NCBI RefSeq assembly: GCF_022370635.2
Contig: NZ_CP092362.2
Span: forward strand, 1,054,001 to 1,118,000
Source of the DNA: Mycolicibacterium crocinum
GTDB lineage: Bacteria > Actinomycetota > Actinomycetes > Mycobacteriales > Mycobacteriaceae
Length of the DNA stretch: 64,000 nt
Reading direction: 5' to 3'
Notes under the pieces: generated by a model
Told to the model about the DNA's origin: nothing
Databases searched by the model: none
The model's input: only the letters and a program-made list of their open reading frames with translations
Shown: piece after piece, positions 44,519-53,512 of the stretch
How positions within the stretch are numbered: position 1 is the first letter of the stretch
Layout of the letters: every line of letters begins with the position of its first letter
Position numbers and translations under genes: made by a program

Positions 44519-45076
44519 GTGAGCGGTGTGTCCGAGGCCGACCGCGTCCGGTGGGATGGCAAATATGCGGGCCGGATCGCCGGCCCGCCGCGCTTTCCCG
44601 AGGTGTTCGCGCCGTACGCGGACCAGCTGCCCACCTCCGGCGCCGCGCTGGACGTGGCGTGCGGGTTCGGGGCGGCGTCGGTGTGGCTGGCCGAGCGCGG
44701 CCTATCCGTGTCGGGCGTCGACGTGTCGGAGGTCGCCGTCGAGCAGGCGCGGGACTTGGCGGCGCGCCACGGAGTCACCGACCGGTGCCGGTTCTCGGTC
44801 GTCGACCTAGACAACGACCTGCCGCCGGGCCCACCGGCCGCGCTGATCCTGTGCCATCGGTTCCGGGATCCCAGCCTGTATCCGGCGATCATCGACAGGT
44901 TGTCAGCCGGCGGCGTGGTGGCGATCAGCGTGCTCAGCGAAGTCGGTGCCGAGCCGGGCCCGTTTCGTGCCGGCGCCGGGGAACTCGAGAACTCCTTCGC
45001 CGATCTGCAGATACTGGGCGCGGGGGAGAGTGACGGCCAGGCCTGGCTGGTGGCGTCGAAGGGAGAACGGTCATGA
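44519..45076 (+). CDS. SAM-dependent class I methyltransferase
   Basis: 185 residues from GTG 44519 (GTG 44528 is also possible). The Rossmann motif is ALDVACGFGAASVWLAERG, followed by VSGVDVSEVAVEQAR (motif II acidic residue) and the motif near LDNDLPPGPPAALIL. It is 22 bp after the permease gene and overlaps the next gene by 4 bp. The target molecule is unknown; the fold is clear. Confidence 0.85.
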   Translation: MSGVSEADRVRWDGKYAGRIAGPPRFPEVFAPYADQLPTSGAALDVACGFGAASVWLAERGLSVSGVDVSEVAVEQARDLAARHGVTDRCRFSVVDLDNDLPPGPPAALILCHRFRDPSLYPAIIDRLSAGGVVAISVLSEVGAEPGPFRAGAGELENSFADLQILGAGESDGQAWLVASKGERS

Positions 45077-45780
45077 CCGAACCGTCACTGCTGTTGGCCG
45101 GACGGTTCAACGGGCCGCCCGGAAGCGCCAACGGCGGCTACGCCTGCGGCATGATCGCCGCGCAGGTGCCTGCCGATGTGGTCGAGGTGACGCTCGTTTC
45201 GCCGCCGCCGCTGGACGCCGCACTGCTGGTCGAGGAACGCGGTCCGGTCTACGAGGTGCGTCCCGCCGGCGGGGACGTCGTCGCCGTGGCCAAACCCGCC
45301 GACGACCCGGTCGACGCGGTGCCGCCGGTGCTGGACATCCCGGCCGACGCACCGATCGCGGTCCAGGACGAGAGCCATCCGTTCCGCAGCTGCTTCACCT
45401 GCGGTCCGGACCGCGAATCCGGTGACGGGCTGCGGATTTTCGTAAAACGCATACCCGGCCAGTCGGTGTTGGCCGACCGATGGATCCCGGACGAATCGCT
45501 GGGCGACGACGACGGTGTCGTGCGGGCCGAGATCGTCTGGGCGGCGCTGGACTGCCCCGGCGGGTGGGCGGTGCTCAACCGCATCCCCGGAGGTGTCGCG
45601 GTCCTGGGCCGGATGACCACCCGCATCGACCGGTGCCCGCGGGTGGGCGAGGAATGCGTGGTGGTCGCGGCGTCGGACTGGCGAGACGGACGCAAGATCG
45701 GCGCGAACTCCGCGCTGTACACCGCCGGCGGCGAATTGTTGGCCGCTGCCCGCGCGGTGTGGATCGACGTCACCGCTTAG
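45073..45780 (+). CDS. Hotdog-fold-like hypothetical protein
   Basis: A 235-residue protein starting at ATG 45073, overlapping the methyltransferase by 4 bp. The N-terminal part (GRFNGPPGSANGGYACG) and the C-terminal part (AALDCPGGWAVLN) have the look of two thioesterase-like hotdog halves, and FTCGPDR near residue 114 may bind a metal or substrate. Homologues are annotated as hypothetical. A thioesterase-like role on an acyl thioester is only an inference. Confidence 0.6.
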   Translation: MTEPSLLLAGRFNGPPGSANGGYACGMIAAQVPADVVEVTLVSPPPLDAALLVEERGPVYEVRPAGGDVVAVAKPADDPVDAVPPVLDIPADAPIAVQDESHPFRSCFTCGPDRESGDGLRIFVKRIPGQSVLADRWIPDESLGDDDGVVRAEIVWAALDCPGGWAVLNRIPGGVAVLGRMTTRIDRCPRVGEECVVVAASDWRDGRKIGANSALYTAGGELLAAARAVWIDVTA

Positions 45781-46625
45781 CGCAGCTTGACCATCCGCGT
45801 GGTCGAGCTCTCGTCGAGTTCGACGACATCGGTGCGCGACCGCAGGAAGTCGCTGAAGGACTTGAACCCCAACGACTTCTCCGAGAACGACGGGTCCATC
45901 CGTTTCATCTGTGCCTTGACCGCCGAGTTGTGCAGCCAGTCGGCGTCGTCCTTGCCCAGACCGATCTGCAGCGCGCGCTGCAACAGCGCGGTGGCCACCG
46001 TCTGCGGGTCGGGCGGCTCCTTGTCGGCTTTCGTGCGCTTGGTTCGCTTCGGGGGTTCCTCGCTCGCGGCCGGCTCGAACACCGGAACGCCGGGCAGCGA
46101 GTCGTAGATGACGAAGTCGTCGCAGGCCGCCGCGAGCGCGCGGCTCGACGAACCGGCCACGCCGATTCCGACGACGTAGCGGCCCAACCGCTTGCAGCGC
46201 TGCGCGAGCGGGATGTAGTCGGAGTCGCCGGCCACGATCACCACGTGGGTGAGGTCGGGTAGGCGGAACATGTCCTCCACGGCATCCACCGCCAACCGGA
46301 TGTCGGCGGCGTTCTTGCCGTAGGCGGCTGCCGGGAACAGCTGCACCAGATCCACGGCGCGACCGACGAGCTGCTGCTGGTATTCGGCGTTGACGTCGGC
46401 CGACCAGTCGGCATACGCGCGCGTCAATACCACCGTGCCGAACGACGACGCGAAATCCAGAATCGCGCCCACGTCGACGCGCGCGCGGGCCAGCTTGGCC
46501 GCCTCCAGACCTTTCGCCTTGTCGCGTTGAAAAGAGTTGCGGCCGTTGACCTGGTCGTAGCGGGAGATCACGATGTTGTCGAAGTCGAGGTACACCGCAA
46601 CGCGTGCAGCACCGGGTTCGGTCAT
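45777..46625 (-). CDS. NYN-domain RNase-like protein with C-terminal LOTUS/OST-HTH region
   Basis: 282 residues from ATG 46625. The NYN domain (residues 5-150) has the PIN-like acidic residues: YLDFDNIVIS, DIRLAVDAVEDMF and VIVAGDSDYIPLA. A linker rich in Lys/Pro separates it from a C-terminal helical segment (SEKSLGFKSFSDFLRSR), which resembles the OST-HTH/LOTUS RNA-binding domain. Such proteins are thought to process or degrade RNA. It is convergent with the hotdog-like gene (4-bp overlap). Confidence 0.8.
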   Translation of the reverse strand: MTEPGAARVAVYLDFDNIVISRYDQVNGRNSFQRDKAKGLEAAKLARARVDVGAILDFASSFGTVVLTRAYADWSADVNAEYQQQLVGRAVDLVQLFPAAAYGKNAADIRLAVDAVEDMFRLPDLTHVVIVAGDSDYIPLAQRCKRLGRYVVGIGVAGSSSRALAAACDDFVIYDSLPGVPVFEPAASEEPPKRTKRTKADKEPPDPQTVATALLQRALQIGLGKDDADWLHNSAVKAQMKRMDPSFSEKSLGFKSFSDFLRSRTDVVELDESSTTRMVKLR

Positions 46626-46773
46626 GTGCTCAAGTCTTGTCCATGTTGTGACGCGGCACGTGTCTTTGCCCGAACGCGACGCCCTCGCACTGCGTCTATG
46701 CTTCAGGGGCCCGGCAGATTTGGGTATCCCGCCAACAGTGGCCGACCTCGTGAATTCGCATGGAGTAAACAAG

Positions 46774-48030
46774 TTGACCTTGAGTCGTCGTGCCCGGGGA
46801 GCCTGCCTCGGGGTGGTTCTGGCGGTGCTGGCCGTGCTCGGCGGAGTCGTCGTCTCCTCCGCGCCGCGCTGCCCCGAGCACTGCCGGACCGAGGCGGCGG
46901 CGCTCACCCCGCAGCCGGCGCCGTCGAAAGATCCGGCGGCCGTCTCCCTCACCCCGGCCGACGGCGCGACCGACGTTGACCCCCTCGGCGGTATCAGCGT
47001 GGTGGCCAAGACCGGCGTGCTGACCCGCGTCGCGATGGTCAATGACGCCGACAAGACCATCCCGGGCATCGTCACCCCGGACTTCAAGACCTGGAAGCCG
47101 ACCGTGCCGTTGGGCTACGGGCGTTCCTACACGCTCACCGTCGACGCCCGCGGCCCCGGCGGTGTGCCGTCGACGATGTCGTCGACCTTCCAGACACTGG
47201 TGCCCAGCGATCAGACCCAGGTGACCTTCACGACGCCGGGCTGGCAGCTGCTCGACGGTGGCCGGTTCGGGATCGGCACCGTGATCGCCGCGCACTTCGG
47301 CGAGCCCATCAGCGACCGGGCCGCCGCCGAACGGCACCTCTCGGTCACCACGAACCCGCCGGTGCAGGGATCGTGGTACTGGATGGACGACCAGACCGCG
47401 CATTGGCGTCCCGAAAAGTATTACGCCCCAGGCACTTCGGTGACCGTGCGGGCGAACGTCTACGGGGTGCCGCTCGGCGACGGGCTGTACGGCGAGCAGG
47501 ATTCCTCCGCGACGTTCACCATCGGGGACGCGCACGTCTCGGTCGCCGACGACACCACCAAGCAGGTCAGCGTGTTCGACAACGGCAAGTTGGTGCGCAC
47601 CATGCCGACCTCGATGGGCAGGGGTGGCAGCGAGACGATCGCCGGGCAGACGCTGACGTTCTGGACGCCACCCGGCGTCTACACCGTGATGGACAAGGCC
47701 AACCCGGTGATCATGGACTCGTCCACCTACGGTCTGCCCATCAACTCGCGACTGGGCTACCGCGAGACCATTCCGTACGCCACCCGCATCAGCCCGGACG
47801 GGATCTATCTGCATCAGCTGAACGCGACGGTGTGGGCGCAGGGCAACACCAACGTCTCCCACGGCTGCCTGAACCTCAGCGGTGAGAACGCAGCCTGGTT
47901 CTACGACTTCTCGGTGCCCGGGGACGTCGTCGAAGTCAAGAACACCGGCGGCCCGCCCCTACAGCTGACTCAGAACGGCGACTGGACGCTGCCGTGGAGC
48001 GAGTGGCTCAAAGGCAGTGCGCTGCACTGA
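46774..48030 (+). CDS. L,D-transpeptidase with N-terminal Ig-like domains, copy 1
   Basis: 418 residues from TTG 46774, chosen by alignment with the second copy (both begin at a segment like x-x-SRRAR) and with GGAG about 8 bp upstream. It has a hydrophobic signal or anchor, then two Ig-like domains (about 60-250) and a YkuD domain with the catalytic NVSHGCLNLS (Cys). It forms 3-3 cross-links in peptidoglycan, which resist beta-lactams, as in LdtMt proteins. It sits beside a paralogue 1.3 kb away. Confidence 0.88.
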   Translation: MTLSRRARGACLGVVLAVLAVLGGVVVSSAPRCPEHCRTEAAALTPQPAPSKDPAAVSLTPADGATDVDPLGGISVVAKTGVLTRVAMVNDADKTIPGIVTPDFKTWKPTVPLGYGRSYTLTVDARGPGGVPSTMSSTFQTLVPSDQTQVTFTTPGWQLLDGGRFGIGTVIAAHFGEPISDRAAAERHLSVTTNPPVQGSWYWMDDQTAHWRPEKYYAPGTSVTVRANVYGVPLGDGLYGEQDSSATFTIGDAHVSVADDTTKQVSVFDNGKLVRTMPTSMGRGGSETIAGQTLTFWTPPGVYTVMDKANPVIMDSSTYGLPINSRLGYRETIPYATRISPDGIYLHQLNATVWAQGNTNVSHGCLNLSGENAAWFYDFSVPGDVVEVKNTGGPPLQLTQNGDWTLPWSEWLKGSALH

Positions 48031-48031
48031 G

Positions 48032-49141
48032 TTACCGCTTGGAGTGCCCGGTGCCGCCGGCCTTCTTAACGGCTGCATGCTTCGTGGCAGGGGCGGCTTT
48101 GGGGCGGTTCTTGATGTCGGCTCTGGCCGCGGCGATGCCCTGGTGGATGGCAGCGGGTAGTCGTTCGGCAGCCGTCAGCAGCACCTTCGGTGGCGCGAAG
48201 AGCCGCATCGGGGTGTAGACATCCGGCGCGCTGATCGGGTCGTTGTTCGGATAACCGGCGTCGACGATCACCTTCAGTGCCGGCTCGACGAGGTCGGCGA
48301 AAAGCTGGCCGCCCTTGCCGCCGAAGTCGCGGAACGGGCGCAGGATGGCCAGACCGTTCGACTTGTAGGTCACGTAGACAGTGGAGTTGTCGGCCGACAG
48401 TGGTGCGAAGGTGACGGTGCCATCGGTGTCGACGACGTAATGACCCGGTGCCGCACCGAAATTCACTGAGCCGTCGGGATTGAGCAGGGCATCGGGCAGG
48501 ACGACGGAGTCTTGCTTGCGGTAGCGGTAGGCGTACTCGGTGATCGAGTTCAGCAGCGCCAGCACGTTGGTGGTGTAGAGGGGGACATCGGAATTCCAGG
48601 CGTACTCGTAGCCGACGTCGATGATGTCGGCCCCGGTGGTCGTCGGCGTCGGGCAGGGGTTCACCCCCACCGCGGCGAAGAACGGCAGCCGGGTGGCGTA
48701 CCCGCCGTTGGGGCGGTCGATGTTGTTGTCCAGCATCCAGTCCGTGCGATACAGCGTCGGATCGGAGTTGCGGACATAGGAGCTGACGAGTGCGCTGGCG
48801 TTGCCCGCGCCGCGCCCGGATGTCAGCACGACGTTCGGCTCGGGATTGGTCTTGAGGGCCGCGTCGATGGCGTCGACCTGGATCTGGTCGCGCAGCAGAT
48901 GAAATGTGGCAACGACGGTCGGTCCGTAGGTGGCATTCCAGTCGACGCCGTAGAACTGGTCGATTCCCGTCGCGTCCGGGTTGGTCGCGGTGCCGGGTGT
49001 CACGACCGCCGCGAGCTCGATCGTCGAGGTCGCGGAGCGGGTCCAAGCCAGGGTGTCGGGCACCGTGGCCGACACGCCGATGGCCACTACCGCGGTCGCG
49101 GCGATCAGGCTTTCGCCGATGCGGCGCGTGCGCTTGCTCAA
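48032..49141 (-). CDS. PE-PPE-domain-like exported protein
   Basis: A 369-residue protein with a signal segment (LIAATAVVAIGVSATVPDTLA, about 11-31) and a domain of the PE-PPE type (PF08237, alpha/beta-hydrolase-like): DATGIDQFYGVDWNAT, VNPCPTPTTTGADIIDVGYE and an NVLALLNSI segment. The typical GxSxG is not obvious, so activity is uncertain. The C terminus is Lys/Ala-rich, ending GGTGHSKR. It is convergent with Ldt copy 1 (1 bp between stops) and divergent from copy 2. Confidence 0.7.
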   Translation of the reverse strand: MSKRTRRIGESLIAATAVVAIGVSATVPDTLAWTRSATSTIELAAVVTPGTATNPDATGIDQFYGVDWNATYGPTVVATFHLLRDQIQVDAIDAALKTNPEPNVVLTSGRGAGNASALVSSYVRNSDPTLYRTDWMLDNNIDRPNGGYATRLPFFAAVGVNPCPTPTTTGADIIDVGYEYAWNSDVPLYTTNVLALLNSITEYAYRYRKQDSVVLPDALLNPDGSVNFGAAPGHYVVDTDGTVTFAPLSADNSTVYVTYKSNGLAILRPFRDFGGKGGQLFADLVEPALKVIVDAGYPNNDPISAPDVYTPMRLFAPPKVLLTAAERLPAAIHQGIAAARADIKNRPKAAPATKHAAVKKAGGTGHSKR

Positions 49142-49379
49142 CTCGTCGACCCCCGTCGCGTCGTGCAGTGTCGGATCGGAAAATGGCCCGATCGTCCCCG
49201 CTACGCTAGCCCCGCCGAGGGGTGAAAAGTTAGATTTCGCTCATGAATGGATGTTTGCTGCAGGTGGGGGAAGAGTCGAGCCTCGTCAGGTGACATCAGG
49301 GGCCCCGGGACGTCTATGATCTCAGGCGTCAAAGGTGACGCCGGCAACTCATCGTCGACCTGCTCTGGAGTGATTTTCG

Positions 49380-50648
49380 GTGGTCTTTTCCCGTCGTGCA
49401 CGCACGGGTGGCCTCGTGGTGGCTGTGTTGCTCCTCGGTGTTCTGGTGAGTGACGTCGCCGGGCTGCCAGGGTGCCGAGGCGTGTGCAAGACCGCCACCG
49501 CGACCGCCCAGGTGCAGTTGCCACCCGCGCCACCGAAGCCGCCGCTGCTCGGGATCACCCCGGCCAACGGCTCGACCGACCTCAGCCCGCTGAGCCGAGT
49601 CACGGCTCAAGTGGTCGGCGGCAGCCTGACCAACGTCTCGCTGGTCGACGACTACGGCAACACCCTGGCGGGCACGCTGTCGCCGGACCGGGCGTCGTGG
49701 CAGCCGGCGCAGCCGCTCAAGTACGGGCGCACGTACACGATGAAGGTGGACAGCCAGGGTGCCAGCGGTGTGCCGCTGGCGCGCACGACGAAGTTCTCGA
49801 CTGCCTCGCCGGACTACCTCACTCATGTGTATCTGGAGACGCCGGGCGGCTTGCCGATTCATGAGGAGACGCGCTACGGCATCGGCACCATCATCGCCGC
49901 GCGCTTCGACGAAGACATCGCCGATAAGGCCGCCGCGGAACGCAACCTGGTGGTGACGACGAATCCGCCGGTGCAGGGATCGTGGTACTGGGTGGACGAC
50001 CGGACCGCGCATTGGCGCCCGGCCAAGTACTACGCGCCGGGTACGACGGTGTCGGTGGCCGCCAACATCTTCGGCGTGCGCGTCGGCGACGGGATGTACG
50101 GCGAGGAAAACGAGAAGGCCACCTTCACCATTGGCGATGCGCATGTCTCGATCGCCGACGACACCACCAAGACGGTGAGTGTGTTCGACAACGGCAAACT
50201 GGTTCGCGCGATGCCCACCTCGATGGGCAAGGGCGGCTACCAAACCATTGCCGGACGGGACTTTTCGTTCTGGACGCCTCCCGGGGTGTACACGGTGATC
50301 GACAAAGCCGAGTCGGTGACGATGGACTCGTCGACCTACGGCCTACCGGTGGACTCCTCGATGGGCTACAAGGTGAAGATTCCCTACGCCACCCGCATCA
50401 GCACCGACGGGATCTACCTGCATCAGCTCAACGAGACGACGTGGGCGCAGGGCAATACCAACGTCTCGCACGGTTGCTTGAACCTCAACAGCTCGAACGC
50501 GTCGTGGTTCTTCAACTTCTCGCAACCCGGTGATGTGGTGGAGGTCAAGAACACCGGCGGTCCGGGGCTGAAGATCTGGCAGAACGGCGACTGGTCGCTG
50601 CCATGGGGCGAGTGGTTGAAGGGCAGCGCGCTGACGCCGAAGCCGTAG
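49380..50648 (+). CDS. L,D-transpeptidase with N-terminal Ig-like domains, copy 2
   Basis: A 422-residue protein from GTG 49380. It has a signal/anchor (GLVVAVLLLGVLVSD), Ig-like domains and a YkuD domain with NVSHGCLNLNS at the catalytic cysteine. It is homologous to copy 1 over its whole length (shared NPPVQGSWYW, SMGKGGYQTIAG, TPPGVYTVIDKAES). The N-terminal linker is Pro-rich. It probably has an overlapping cross-linking role. Confidence 0.88.
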   Translation: MVFSRRARTGGLVVAVLLLGVLVSDVAGLPGCRGVCKTATATAQVQLPPAPPKPPLLGITPANGSTDLSPLSRVTAQVVGGSLTNVSLVDDYGNTLAGTLSPDRASWQPAQPLKYGRTYTMKVDSQGASGVPLARTTKFSTASPDYLTHVYLETPGGLPIHEETRYGIGTIIAARFDEDIADKAAAERNLVVTTNPPVQGSWYWVDDRTAHWRPAKYYAPGTTVSVAANIFGVRVGDGMYGEENEKATFTIGDAHVSIADDTTKTVSVFDNGKLVRAMPTSMGKGGYQTIAGRDFSFWTPPGVYTVIDKAESVTMDSSTYGLPVDSSMGYKVKIPYATRISTDGIYLHQLNETTWAQGNTNVSHGCLNLNSSNASWFFNFSQPGDVVEVKNTGGPGLKIWQNGDWSLPWGEWLKGSALTPKP

Positions 50649-50652
50649 GGGC

Positions 50653-51360
50653 TCAGTGCTTGTCGGTGCTGCGGCCCGAGCCGGCCGTGCGCTTCTTGTT
50701 TTCGCTGACGTGTGCCGGTTTGGCGGTTCGATGCGCCGACGGTGTCCGAGCGGTATTGCCCTTCGCGCGGGTGGTGCGATGTGTGCCCGCCAGACCGCTC
50801 TTGGTCTGGTGAGCTGGGCGCACGGTGCGCGAGGCGATAGTCGCTGCCGTCGGCTGGCTTGAGCTAGGCGGCGCGACAAGCGAATTGAGGTACTTGCCCG
50901 TCACTCTCACGGCTTTTTTCACGAGGTAGAGCGGGCCGACCGCCCACCCCGCGAGACCCGACCCCAGCGGGGTGAGCCCTTCTGGTCTGGTGATGGTGCC
51001 GCCGAAAGCGTGTATGACCACGTCGAAGAGGGCGGTTGCGGCGACGCTCGCCGGAATCGTCACAGGGAAGGCTGCGTACCAAACGGGGGTCAAGCCAATA
51101 AGAGCAGCGGTGATCGCCACGTAGCCCACGGCGTTTCGGAGCTGCGCGCCAGTGACATTCGCCTGCGGAGGCGCGGCGGCAGCGCGGGCCAGTGCGGTGT
51201 TCTCTGTGCTGATGTGCACAGTCGCGGAAGTGAGTTCAACGGCGAGGGTTTGCGGCTGAATCGTGGGCACGGATCGGGGGACCGCGATATCGCTTGTGTG
51301 GGGCGCGATCACCAGGCCCGCAGCGACCACGGGCGCGACGGCGATCGCGGTCAATCTCAT
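50653..51360 (-). CDS. Exported protein of tandem WYAAFP family, copy 3
   Basis: A 235-residue protein beginning MRLTAIAVAPVVAAGLVIAP. Parts: signal-like N terminus, the core VWYAAFPVTIPASV with a hydrophobic helix, and a basic Thr/Ser/Lys tail (RTAGSGRSTDKH at the end). Its start overlaps the stop of copy 2 by 4 bp. The family is not recognised; relatives in this window are the two upstream genes. It might be wall-associated because of the long basic tail. Confidence 0.65.
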   Translation of the reverse strand: MRLTAIAVAPVVAAGLVIAPHTSDIAVPRSVPTIQPQTLAVELTSATVHISTENTALARAAAAPPQANVTGAQLRNAVGYVAITAALIGLTPVWYAAFPVTIPASVAATALFDVVIHAFGGTITRPEGLTPLGSGLAGWAVGPLYLVKKAVRVTGKYLNSLVAPPSSSQPTAATIASRTVRPAHQTKSGLAGTHRTTRAKGNTARTPSAHRTAKPAHVSENKKRTAGSGRSTDKH

Positions 51361-52082
51361 GAGGGAGCCGTCTTGCTTGTGCCGCGGGCGGACCCGGCGG
51401 CTCCTGGGTGCTTCGTCTGCGTGGCTTTCGGGGTGCTCTTCGCAGCTTTCGGTGTCTGTGCTGTGCGACCGGCGTTGGGGTTCACGGTGGCGGTCCGTTT
51501 TGAGCCGGCGAGGCCCCGGGTGGTGCCGGGAGCTCGGCGAGGCGCCTGGGGCACGGACGACACCTGGGCTGCCGAACGTGAATCAGACGCCGCAGCAGCG
51601 GAAATCGACTGCGGGACCAGGGCTTCGAGTGCCTTCCGCACCTGGTTGAGCGGGGACAGCACGAAGTCGGTGAGGCCCACTTCGATGAACCCCCGGCAGC
51701 GGGCACAGTAACCCGAGGAGTAGGTGGCCACGAAGGCACGGATCAAACTGATTGTCAGAGTGCTCGGGAACGCCGCGTACCACAGCGGTACCGCCACAAT
51801 CGAGAGGGCAACCTGCAACAGGTTGTTGACAGTGAGGCCTGACTGATTGGCCTGGGGGGTGGCCGCGGCGATCTGGGTGGGTGCTGTTGTCTCCGTGCTG
51901 ATTTGACGGGCGGCGGCAGTGAGTTCTACGGCCAGGTTTTGCAGCTGAATCGTGGGCACCGCTCGTGGGACGGTGACATTGCTTGTCTGGGGTGCGGTCA
52001 CTAACCCCGCGGCGACGATTGCCGCGGCGGCGGCAGCGGCAAGCCGGGACATGGTGTCGGGTCCCGGACTCGATTCATTCAT
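51357..52082 (-). CDS. Exported protein of tandem WYAAFP family, copy 2
   Basis: A 241-residue protein (ATG 52082; ATG 52052 possible). It has a signal-like segment (LAAAAAAAIVAAGLVTAP), the core LWYAAFPSTLTISLI and a Pro/Lys-rich tail. It uniquely carries two cysteines (YCARCRGF). Its 3' end overlaps copy 3 and its 5' end overlaps copy 1 by 8 bp. No known domain is recognised. Confidence 0.65.
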   Translation of the reverse strand: MNESSPGPDTMSRLAAAAAAAIVAAGLVTAPQTSNVTVPRAVPTIQLQNLAVELTAAARQISTETTAPTQIAAATPQANQSGLTVNNLLQVALSIVAVPLWYAAFPSTLTISLIRAFVATYSSGYCARCRGFIEVGLTDFVLSPLNQVRKALEALVPQSISAAAASDSRSAAQVSSVPQAPRRAPGTTRGLAGSKRTATVNPNAGRTAQTPKAAKSTPKATQTKHPGAAGSARGTSKTAPS

Positions 52083-52806
52083 GTGACCGCTCCTTGCTCA
52101 CGCTCCGGCCTGATCCTGCGGTTCTTGCGTGCTTCTTGCTGCCAGGGGTGGCCGTGCCCTTGGCTGCCCGATGCGCCGATGGCACTCGATCGGAATTCGC
52201 GTTCCGTCGCGAGCCGCCAGTACCGGACCGGCCATGATCTCGGTGGGAAGACTGTGATGCGCTGGACGGTTGAGCCACAGGAGTTGAATTCGCCTGTGCT
52301 GAAGCGGAAGTCGTCTTGGCTTGTGCAGTTAGCGCAATCAGTGGAGATGCCAAGAAATAGGGAGCAAGTACGAAGCTCGCCAGGCTCGCTCCGACAATGA
52401 AGACCGGGTCGATGGTGATCTTTTGCATGCTGACGCCCTTGACCAAGACGTTCAACAACACTCCGATACCGACGCTCAACGGCACTGTGACCGGGAACGC
52501 TGCGTACCAAGCCGCTGCGACAGCGATCACCCCGACGGTCGCCACGACCTGCTGCGGAGTGGGGGGCGCAAAGTTCAATTCCGGAACCGCTGCGGCACTG
52601 CGGTGGGACGACGCGCCGGCTGCCGTCGTGTGCGCCACAGCGGTGAGGTCAACAGCGAAGGTGTGCACCTGGATCGCGGAAGGATGCCGCGGCACTGCAA
52701 CGTCTGCTGCGATCGGCGCGGACAGCACGCCGGCCGCAACGATGCCGGCGGTGGCAATCGCGGCGAGACGATGAGTGCACCTGTCGAGGCGAAGTGTTCG
52801 AGTCAC
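52075..52806 (-). CDS. Exported protein of tandem WYAAFP family, copy 1
   Basis: 243 residues from GTG 52806 (GGGGGG ribosome binding site upstream; the longer frame to 52860 has no good site). The first gene of the three. Signal-like segment LAAIATAGIVAAGVLSAP, core AWYAAFPVTVPLSVGIGVLLNVLV, and a tail ending in RTAGSGRSVSKERSHE, similar to copy 3. It probably arose by tandem duplication. Function unknown. Confidence 0.65.
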   Translation of the reverse strand: MTRTLRLDRCTHRLAAIATAGIVAAGVLSAPIAADVAVPRHPSAIQVHTFAVDLTAVAHTTAAGASSHRSAAAVPELNFAPPTPQQVVATVGVIAVAAAWYAAFPVTVPLSVGIGVLLNVLVKGVSMQKITIDPVFIVGASLASFVLAPYFLASPLIALTAQAKTTSASAQANSTPVAQPSSASQSSHRDHGRSGTGGSRRNANSDRVPSAHRAAKGTATPGSKKHARTAGSGRSVSKERSHE

Positions 52807-52947
52807 GCGATACCCCCCGGCGATCGGTTCAGAGATCAGACTAGCTGACGTTAAGGTCAATATCAGGTGTTTATCAGCCTGAGCTCAGGTGTGCCGTGGG
52901 TCACACAGGCGTAGCGTTGGAGGCGTCTCTGTAGGAAAGGAGACGTG

Positions 52948-53256
52948 ATGAAGGGCGCATTTCGCGATCCGGTGGATCACTCCCGAACAACACAACCGCA
53001 CGCCGGCGAGTCGTTCATCGACACGCTGTGGCTTCCCGGCCTGTTCCTGATCGCTCTAGGTGTCGTGGGACTGGTGGGCGTCATCGCGGCGCTGGCCTAC
53101 AACCATCACGAGCTGCTGCTGATGCTTGGCTCGGTGGCGGCCGGACTGCTGATCGTCGGCGCGCTGCTGATCATGGCCGAGCATCACCGGGTCGTGCGGG
53201 TGGAGCGCCGCTGGCTGGATGACCACCCCAGCCACCCGCGCCACCACGCGGTGTAA
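52948..53256 (+). CDS. UsfY-like membrane protein
   Basis: 102 residues from ATG 52948 (GTG 52945 is next to it) with AAAGGAG upstream. It begins MKGAFRDPVDHSRTTQ, then GESFIDTLWLPGLFLIALGV and two membrane helices (VGVIAALAYN, LLIVGALLIMAE). The DPVDH and GESFIDT parts resemble UsfY (Rv3288c), a small stress-linked protein near sigF. The assignment rests on these motifs. No SigF-type promoter with consensus spacing is visible upstream. Confidence 0.65.
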   Translation: MKGAFRDPVDHSRTTQPHAGESFIDTLWLPGLFLIALGVVGLVGVIAALAYNHHELLLMLGSVAAGLLIVGALLIMAEHHRVVRVERRWLDDHPSHPRHHAV

Positions 53257-53399
53257 GCGGGCCCTCTGAGTTTCCGGACACCCCAGGGGTGCCCGGGCGT
53301 GGACTGCTGTCGCGTGTATCCAAGACGGCGCTTTACGTGGGGATTTACCTCTTTGCCGTTTGCTGATAATTGCCTGGACGTCAATAAATCGGTAACGGT

Positions 53400-53415
53400 T
53401 GTGAATCAGTTCACA
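53400..53415. promoter_or_regulatory. CRP-type operator
   Basis: TGTGA-ATCAGT-TCACA, an exact match to the mycobacterial CRP (Rv3676) pattern TGTGAN6TCACA, 255 bp upstream of the IniB start. It suggests cAMP-dependent control of the IniB-type gene. Confidence 0.65.
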
Positions 53416-53512
53416 CACTGCACTTGCCCATGAATGGGGCTGTGAACAGTATCTATACCGATCCGACTGACAGTGTTCTACGAAGCCAGCGTGGACGCCC
53501 TAGCGATCCCCT

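Noticed and set aside
52861..52947. Possible SigF promoter before the UsfY-like gene
   Set aside because: A GTTT and a GGGT are present but 25 bases apart, not the 15-17 needed, so no SigF promoter is claimed.
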